DNA of 64,000 nucleotides from Nonomuraea typhae (GTDB lineage Bacteria; Actinomycetota; Actinomycetes; Streptosporangiales; Streptosporangiaceae). The stretch is from the NCBI RefSeq assembly GCF_009760925.1, contig NZ_VRLV01000007.1, forward strand, positions 186,001-250,000, read 5' to 3'. The translations under genes were made by a program, and so were the position numbers. The notes below the pieces were generated by a model. The model did not search any database and had not been told where the DNA came from. It saw only the letters and a list, made by a program, of their open reading frames with translations. This document shows positions 58,499-64,000 of this stretch, piece by piece; positions within the stretch are counted from its first letter, which is position 1, and every line of letters starts with the position of its first letter.

Positions 58499-60946
58499 CT
58501 ATTTGATCTGTTTGGCCTCGTAACGCCGCAGGGCGATCCGGGTTGCCAGGGCGAGGACGACGGACATCACCAGCAGCACGGCCATCGCGCGCAGCCAGGC
58601 GGCCGGGTCGTGATTCCAGAGCGCGTCCTTCGGCTTCGCGATGTCGATCTTCTGGAGGTCCACGGTCGCGGCCGCGGCCGCGTAGCCCCAGCGGGTGGGG
58701 ATCAGCCAGGTGAGCTGCTCCAGGCCGGTGCGGCCGACGACCTCGATGAGCTTGCCGATGAAGACGAACTGGGCCATCACCAGCACGACCATGATCATCA
58801 TGGCTTGCTCGTTCGTGCTGACCAGGGCGCTGACCAGCAGGGCCAGGAGACTGCAGGTGAACGCGACCATGGCCACGACCACGACGATCTCGGCGTGGCC
58901 GGAGCCCAGGACGAGGGGATCGGACGGCGGCTTGCGGCCGATCATGGCCAGGGTGACGAAGATGACGGCCTGGACGACGTTGATCGCGCCCAGGACCGCG
59001 GCCTTGGACAGCAGGTAGGCGACCGGGGAGAGGCCGACCGCGCGTTCCCTGCGGTAGATGGGGCCCTCCTTCACGATCTCGCGGATCGCCCCGATCAGGC
59101 CCATCAGCGCGGCGCCGAAGACCAGGATGATCAGGAGCGTCCCGGCCTCCTCGCTGCGGCCCAGCTTGCCGCCGGGCGGCGCCAGGCCCGTGGAGCCCTC
59201 GACCACCCGCGTCATCAGCGCCAGCACGATCGGCAGGCCGACCATCGACAGGGCGGCCAGCTTGTCGGAGCGGATCACCGAGACCATGCGGCGGGCCAGG
59301 ATCGCGAACTGGCGGGCCATACTCTGCTTGGGCGGGACCGGGGGAGGGGTGACCGTCTGGGAGTCGAGACCGCTCTGGCCAGGGGTCGCGCCGCAGTAGC
59401 GGGCGTAATAGGGCGACAGGCGGAAACGCTCGGCCCAGAGATCGGGCTCGTCGCTGACCTTCTTGAAGACCTCCGAGTACTCCTTCGCCTCGAAGAAGCC
59501 CAGAAGCTGGTGCGGCGGGCCGAAGTAGCCCACCTTGCCGCCCCGGCACAGCACGAGCACCCGGTCGCACACGTCCAGATGCAGCACGCTGTGCGTGACC
59601 ACGACCACCGTCCGGCCGTCGTCGGCCAGCGACCGCAGGGTGTTCATGACCTCCTTGTCCAGGCTGGGGTCCAGGCCGGAGGTGGGTTCGTCCAGGAACA
59701 GCAGGGACGGCTTGGTCAGCAGCTCCAGGGCCACGCTGGTGCGTTTGCGCTGGCCGCCGGAGAGGCGGTCGATACGGAGTTTGCGGCGCTCGTCCAGCTC
59801 CAGCTGGGTGATGACCTCGTCGATGCGGGCCCGGCGCTCCGCCCTGGTCACGTCCTGGGGGAAGCGCAGGGCCGCCGCGTAGCCCAGGGCGCGTTCGACC
59901 GTCAGCTCCTTGTGCAGGATGTCGTCCTGGGGAACCAGGCCGATGCGGTGACGCAGGTCGTCGTAGTGGGCGTAGAGGTCGCGGCGCTCGTACCACATGC
60001 GGCCGTACGTGGCCGGCCGGGCGCCGGTGAGCGCGCCCAGCAGGGTCGACTTGCCCGCGCCCGACGGCCCCACGACCGCCAGGAGGCTGCAGGCGTCCAG
60101 CTCCAGGCTCACCCGGTCCAGCAGGACCGTCCCGCCCGCCTTCACCGTCAGCTCCTCCGCGCGCAGGGAGACCGCGCCGGTGTCGGCGTGCACGGCCACG
60201 TGGTCGCGGTGGACCACCAGCTGGTAGTGGCCGACGGAGACCAGGTCGCCGGGCTGGATGTAGGCGTCGGTGACGCGGTGGCCGTTGACGTGGGTGCCGT
60301 TGCGGCTGCGCAGGTCGCGGACGTAGGGGCCGTGGGGGGACTGGTGGATCTCCGCGTGGTGCCTTGAGACCAGGAGGTCGTCGGGCAGGGCCAGGTCGTT
60401 GTCGGCCGACCGGCCTATGCGGATGACCGGGGAGTGGGGGGTGAGCTGGAGGACGCGGTCGGGGACGGCGCTGGGACGTTGAGGGCCGGTCGGGCGGCCC
60501 AGCTGGGTCGCGGGCTCCTGCCGGCCGGAGCCGGGGTGGCGGGTGCCTTGCCGGGCGGCGGGCTGTGCCGCGCTCGGGTGACCGGTGCCGTGCTGGGCGG
60601 CGGGCTCCGGCAGGATCTTGGTTGCCCCGTACCCCGGCTCCGGGCGCTGTGGTCCGAGGTGCTCCGGCTCGAGGTCGAGGCGGGGGCCGTGGTCGGCGCC
60701 GCCCAGCCGTACCGTGCAAGGAGTGGTCAGGTGGATCGTGGAGACGCGGTCGGCGCCCAGGTAGGTGCCGTTGCGGCTGCCCAGGTCCCGCAGGATCCAG
60801 CGGCCCGACTCGAACAGGACCTCGGCGTGATGGCGGGAGACCCGGGCGTCGGCGATGGCGATGTCGCCCTCGCGGCCCACCAGCAGCCGCTGACCAGGTA
60901 CGAGCCGCACGAAACCGGATGGGCCCCGGACCAGTAACGCCGTCAT
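58499..60946 (-). CDS. FHA-domain ABC transporter (Rv1747-like)
   Basis: 815 residues with half-transporter architecture of the ABCG type: FHA domain 1 at about 1-90 (VSRHHAEVLFES, GSRNGTYL), a Pro/Gln/Thr-rich linker 90-165 containing GATKILPEP, FHA domain 2 at about 168-245 (VSRHHAEIH, SRNGTHVNG), ATP-binding domain about 258-480 (Walker A GPSGAGKST at 293-301, LSGGQRKR, LLFLDEPTSGLD), then an ABC2 membrane domain about 560-800. FHA domains bind phosphothreonine, so activity is probably gated by a Ser/Thr kinase, as for M. tuberculosis Rv1747. Confidence 0.94.
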   Translation of the reverse strand: MTALLVRGPSGFVRLVPGQRLLVGREGDIAIADARVSRHHAEVLFESGRWILRDLGSRNGTYLGADRVSTIHLTTPCTVRLGGADHGPRLDLEPEHLGPQRPEPGYGATKILPEPAAQHGTGHPSAAQPAARQGTRHPGSGRQEPATQLGRPTGPQRPSAVPDRVLQLTPHSPVIRIGRSADNDLALPDDLLVSRHHAEIHQSPHGPYVRDLRSRNGTHVNGHRVTDAYIQPGDLVSVGHYQLVVHRDHVAVHADTGAVSLRAEELTVKAGGTVLLDRVSLELDACSLLAVVGPSGAGKSTLLGALTGARPATYGRMWYERRDLYAHYDDLRHRIGLVPQDDILHKELTVERALGYAAALRFPQDVTRAERRARIDEVITQLELDERRKLRIDRLSGGQRKRTSVALELLTKPSLLFLDEPTSGLDPSLDKEVMNTLRSLADDGRTVVVVTHSVLHLDVCDRVLVLCRGGKVGYFGPPHQLLGFFEAKEYSEVFKKVSDEPDLWAERFRLSPYYARYCGATPGQSGLDSQTVTPPPVPPKQSMARQFAILARRMVSVIRSDKLAALSMVGLPIVLALMTRVVEGSTGLAPPGGKLGRSEEAGTLLIILVFGAALMGLIGAIREIVKEGPIYRRERAVGLSPVAYLLSKAAVLGAINVVQAVIFVTLAMIGRKPPSDPLVLGSGHAEIVVVVAMVAFTCSLLALLVSALVSTNEQAMMIMVVLVMAQFVFIGKLIEVVGRTGLEQLTWLIPTRWGYAAAAATVDLQKIDIAKPKDALWNHDPAAWLRAMAVLLVMSVVLALATRIALRRYEAKQIK

Positions 60947-60981
60947 CTCTCCCCAACCCCGATACCCCGCTCGTGCCGCAA

Positions 60982-61956
60982 TTATGGCCGCATATCGGGC
61001 TGAGGGCGTGGCCAGGCGATCGGCGATACCGGGACGTGACCTCTGGTGTAGTGGTAGGCCACCGTCGCCACGCCCAGCGCCAGGCCCCAGGGCAGGAAGA
61101 ACAGGCCCGCGCCGCCCGTGGCCCAGTCACCGGCGTCGGCGGCCACGAGCGCGCGCGCCATGGTCAGGCCCGCCACCGTGACGGCCACCGAGACGATCGA
61201 CGCGGGCACCACGGCCATGGCCTCCGGCACCGCCCGGCCACCCAGCACGGGCACCCACCGGGGGAACTCCCTGCCCCAGCGCTGCGCCAGGCCGAGCGTC
61301 AGCAGGGCGCCGCCCAGGCAGAGCAGCGGCAGCAAGTACTGCTGCCCCCACACGAGGCCCTTGGCGGCGAAGTCGGCGCGCAGCGTGTCCACGTACGCCT
61401 GGTCCACGCCCAGCGGGATGCCCGCCGTCCACGCCGCCCGCTGCAGCCCGTACGGCAGCGGCCCCAGCACCGCCACGGCCGTCGCCCATCGGCCGATCCG
61501 CCGCCACGGCCAGGGCCGGGAGTCGCCGCGGCGCGTGCTCAGGGCCACGCCGACCCACAGGGCGCCGCCCAGGATGCAGACGAGCTGGTTGAGCACCGGC
61601 CAGTCGACCAGGCCGAAGTAGCCGCCCAGGGCGTAGGCCATGTTCTGCATGAGGCGGATGTCGGGCAGGAGGAAGAGGAGCACCGCCCCGGCCGTCCAGG
61701 CGAAGGCGGCGACCAGCGGGGACGGCAGCCGCCTGGCCAGCGCCGCCACGAGGACGCCCGCCGTACCCGCCAGGGCGATGACCGGCGCCATCGTGCCCGC
61801 CGTCACCCCCTCGAACAGGCTCATCCCGACGCCCGCCCGCGGGTCGCCGAACGGGAACCCGCCGCCGCCGGCCCACCAGTGGTAGCCGAGCCCGCCGTAG
61901 ATCGCGCTCCAGGTCAGCGCGCCGTACACGATCAGCTGCTGTCGTTTCATGGCCAT
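60982..61956 (-). CDS. Polytopic membrane protein of unknown function
   Basis: 324 residues from ATG at 61956 (product MAMKRQQLIVYGALTWSAIYGGLGY); an ATG six bases later is also possible, and an upstream start at 62013 would overlap the divergent kinase promoter. Eight or nine membrane segments; repeated Trp/Gly-rich loops (YHWWAGGGGFPFG). No known transporter motif. Divergent to a kinase/regulator pair, so it could be the target or sensor partner. Confidence 0.75.
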   Translation of the reverse strand: MAMKRQQLIVYGALTWSAIYGGLGYHWWAGGGGFPFGDPRAGVGMSLFEGVTAGTMAPVIALAGTAGVLVAALARRLPSPLVAAFAWTAGAVLLFLLPDIRLMQNMAYALGGYFGLVDWPVLNQLVCILGGALWVGVALSTRRGDSRPWPWRRIGRWATAVAVLGPLPYGLQRAAWTAGIPLGVDQAYVDTLRADFAAKGLVWGQQYLLPLLCLGGALLTLGLAQRWGREFPRWVPVLGGRAVPEAMAVVPASIVSVAVTVAGLTMARALVAADAGDWATGGAGLFFLPWGLALGVATVAYHYTRGHVPVSPIAWPRPQPDMRP

Positions 61957-62036
61957 CAGCCTGAGCCGCGGGCCGCCCGCCGACATCTGCCGATCGGCGG
62001 ATTCACCCCCCACACCACCTCACCTAGAGTTCTGCC

Positions 62037-63170
62037 ATGAAAAAGGTCCTGGCCGGCCTGGTGCTGATCGCCTGCGCCGTGGTGGTGGCAGTGTTGCGGG
62101 AGCCGTTCCCCGGCCCGCTGGTGACCGTTCCGGCGCTGGCCGCGGTGGTCGCCGCGATCGGGGTGACGGCCTGGCTGCCCGGGTCCCGGCCTGCCCTCCC
62201 GCTCCTCACGGGGGCCGTGGGGGTGCTCAGCGCGGTGTGCGTCGTCCTGTGGCTGGCCGACCGGGGAGGCAACGGCGGGCCGCTGACGTACTTCCACACG
62301 CTGGGCATCCTCACGCTCATCACGATGACCGTGCGCTGGTCGCCGGCCCGCCAGGCGGTCCCCGCCGCCGGCGCGGCCGCCCTCGGCGAGGCCCTGTTGC
62401 CACTGCAGGTCGTCCAGCCGGTCAGCACCGTGGTGGAGGGGGTCGCGTTCGGCGTGTTCTGGTCCTTGGGTACGGCGGGCGCCGTCGGCCTGGGCGTCTA
62501 CCTGCGCTCCCTGGACACCACCAGGATCCGGGCGGTCCGCGAGGCCCGGCGGGCCCAGCGGGTCGAGCTCGCCCGCGACCTGCACGACTTCGTCGCCCAC
62601 GACGTGAGCGCCATGGTGATCCAGGCGCAGGCGGCGCAGATCCTCCTCGACCGGGCGCCGGAGCAGGCGGCGGCGACGCTGCGCGCCATCGAGGCCGACG
62701 GAACCCGTGCCCTGGCCGCGATGGACCGCACCGTCCGCATGTTGCGGGAAATGGAAGGCGACGACGTGCCCGCGGAACCCCTGCCCGGGCTGGACGACCT
62801 GCCCGCGCTGGTCCACCGTTTCGCCGAGGTCGGCTTCCCCGACACCGAACTCGAGCTCGCCCCGCCGGAGCCGGTGCCCAGGGAGGTGGCCACGACCATC
62901 TACCGGGTCGTGGTCGAGGCCCTGACCAACGTCCGCAAACACGCCCCCGCCGGGTCGAGCGTGTCGATCCGGGTGACCGACCGAGGCGGGGCGATCCAGC
63001 TCACCGTGGCCGACCGGGCTCGGGCACCGGAGCAGCCGCGGCTGCCCGGCAGGTCGCGACCCGGGGTGGGCCTGGCGGGGCTGGCCGAGCGCGTGCAGGC
63101 GCTGGGCGGGACGTTCAGCGCGGGGCGGCAGGGAGACGACGGGTGGCTGGTCAAGGCGGTCTTCCCATGA
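62037..63170 (+). CDS. NarL-partner sensor histidine kinase
   Basis: 377 residues. Six membrane segments between about 4 and 155, then HisKA_3 with His183 in ARDLHDFVAHDVSAM, HATPase with N-box ALTNVRKHAPAG and G-box RPGVGLAGLAERVQALGG. ATG start; stop overlaps the regulator start. Membrane sensor, signal unknown; divergent membrane protein gene next door may be co-regulated. Confidence 0.94.
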   Translation: MKKVLAGLVLIACAVVVAVLREPFPGPLVTVPALAAVVAAIGVTAWLPGSRPALPLLTGAVGVLSAVCVVLWLADRGGNGGPLTYFHTLGILTLITMTVRWSPARQAVPAAGAAALGEALLPLQVVQPVSTVVEGVAFGVFWSLGTAGAVGLGVYLRSLDTTRIRAVREARRAQRVELARDLHDFVAHDVSAMVIQAQAAQILLDRAPEQAAATLRAIEADGTRALAAMDRTVRMLREMEGDDVPAEPLPGLDDLPALVHRFAEVGFPDTELELAPPEPVPREVATTIYRVVVEALTNVRKHAPAGSSVSIRVTDRGGAIQLTVADRARAPEQPRLPGRSRPGVGLAGLAERVQALGGTFSAGRQGDDGWLVKAVFP

Positions 63171-63805
63171 TCCGGGTGCTGGTGGCCGACGACCAGCCGG
63201 CCGTGCGGGCCGCCTTCCGGACGATCATCGAAGCCCAGCCCGACCTGGAGGTCGTGGCAGAGGCGCCCGACGGCGTGGCCGCGCTGGAGCTGGCCAGGCA
63301 GGTCAAGCCGGACGTGGTCGTGGCCGACATCCGCATGCCCCGCATGGACGGGCTGGAGCTGACCCGCCGCCTGTCCGGCTCGACCAGGGTGATCGTGGTG
63401 ACCACCTACGACCTGGACGAGTACGTCCACACGGCGCTCCGGTCAGGAGCCTGCGGCTTCCTGCTCAAGCACGCCGGCCCGGTGCTCCTGGTCGAGGGGA
63501 TCCGGGCAGCCGCGGCGGGCGACGCGCTGATCAGCCCATCGGTGACCGTACGCCTGCTGCGCCACCTGACCCCCGCCCAGAACCGCGCCGGGGTCCCGGG
63601 GGAGCAGCCGTTGAGCGACCGCGAGCTGGAGATCGTCCGGCTGGTGGCGCAGGGGAGGTCCAATCCCGAGATCGGGGCCGAGCTGTTCATCTCGGCCGGG
63701 ACGGCCAAGACCCATGTGGCCAACGTCCAGCGCAAACTCGGGGTGCGCAACCGGGTGGGCATTGCGGCCTGGGCCTGGGAAAACGGCCATGCGGAGGCGG
63801 GGTGA
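63167..63805 (+). CDS. NarL/FixJ-family response regulator
   Basis: 212 residues from ATG at 63167 overlapping the kinase stop. Receiver with D8-D9, phospho-acceptor D54 in VVADIRMPRMDG, Thr/Lys positions (VVTTYDLDE; FLLKHAGP), then LuxR helix-turn-helix (LSDRELEIVRLVAQGRSNPEIGAELF). Cognate of the kinase upstream. Followed by G/T-rich repeat DNA. Confidence 0.94.
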   Translation: MIRVLVADDQPAVRAAFRTIIEAQPDLEVVAEAPDGVAALELARQVKPDVVVADIRMPRMDGLELTRRLSGSTRVIVVTTYDLDEYVHTALRSGACGFLLKHAGPVLLVEGIRAAAAGDALISPSVTVRLLRHLTPAQNRAGVPGEQPLSDRELEIVRLVAQGRSNPEIGAELFISAGTAKTHVANVQRKLGVRNRVGIAAWAWENGHAEAG

Positions 63806-64000
63806 GACCCAGCCCTTGCGGGGCCCGGGGTAGCGGAACCTGACCCTGTGGGGGTGGGGGTGGGGGTGTCAGGGGTAACCGTGTGGGCGGTTGGGTGTGG
63901 GCGGTTGGGTGTGTGGGGTGTGGGGTTGGGGTGTGGGGTGTGGGGTTGAGGTGTGGGGTTGAGGTGTGGGGGGTTGGGGTGTGTGGGGAGATGGCTTGGA
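63806..64000 (+). repeat. G/T-rich simple repeat at the right edge
   Basis: From about 63846 the plus strand consists of GTGGGG/GTGTGGGGTTG units to the window end, again with many G3-G5 runs and short loops. Same style as the repeat at 30905-31045. No gene seen; array continues beyond the window. Confidence 0.75.

Overview
The window is high-GC DNA from a filamentous actinobacterium. Family content points to Streptosporangiaceae (Nonomuraea- or Streptosporangium-like), but this is inferred from gene families, not from a marker gene. Supporting signs are GTG starts, 4-nt start/stop overlaps, an XRE (DUF5753) regulator paired with two DUF397 proteins, a SAV2177/DUF574-type methyltransferase, an NrtL-lysA-hom block, several NarL-type two-component systems and trehalose/glycogen genes. 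I saw no tRNA, rRNA, CRISPR array, transposase, integrase or origin.

Layout. 0-4 kb: 3' end of a GH63/MGH1-like glycosidase, an MDR dehydrogenase plus Gfo/Idh/MocA oxidoreductase pair, and a divergent GT4 glycosyltransferase. 4-10 kb: a MacB/FtsX-type ABC exporter, a NarL response regulator and a double-length histidine kinase whose first kinase module is degenerate. 9.7-14.7 kb: universal stress protein, small unknown protein, PAP2 phosphatase, proline iminopeptidase, threonine-dehydratase-like enzyme, unknown protein and MscL with a zinc ribbon. 14.7-17.4 kb: DUF397 x2, XRE regulator, and a small divergent pair resembling accessory genes of actinobacterial integrative elements. 17.4-23.4 kb: glgX-treY-treZ, converting glycogen or maltodextrin to trehalose. 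23.5-29.1 kb: a complete peptide/nickel-type ABC importer. 29.3-35.9 kb: mostly lineage-specific genes, a 0.9-kb repeat-rich gap, a methyltransferase, an FAD monooxygenase, a PQGGSP-repeat membrane protein, an MTH1187-type protein and a shortened NmrA-like protein. 35.9-38.9 kb: a two-component system, DoxX and uracil-DNA glycosylase. 38.9-43.8 kb: a sugar ABC importer with two binding proteins and an unusual permease carrying an extracellular Ig-like insertion. 43.9-47.4 kb: PadR regulator plus MacB/FtsX-type exporter. 47.4-53.3 kb: treS, an asparagine-synthetase-like protein and a coiled-coil/CgeB/GT2 protein. 53.4-58.5 kb: nrtL, lysA, hom, then a KhtTU-like cation/proton antiporter pair. 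58.5-63.8 kb: FHA-ABC (Rv1747-like) transporter, a membrane protein and a third NarL-type two-component system. The last 200 bases are G/T-rich simple repeat.

How genes work together. GlgX debranches, TreY closes the reducing end and TreZ releases trehalose; TreS (47.7 kb) interconverts trehalose and maltose, and the sugar importer (38.9-43.8 kb) is of an alpha-glucoside/trehalose-like type that lacks its own ATPase. Three two-component systems and two MacB-like exporters suggest several envelope-stress or drug-response circuits. The features most worth a second look are the kinase with a dead duplicate module, the permease with the Ig-like insertion, the zinc-ribbon MscL beside the XRE/DUF397 module, the shortened NmrA-like protein, and the clustered repeat families at 30.2-31.1 kb.
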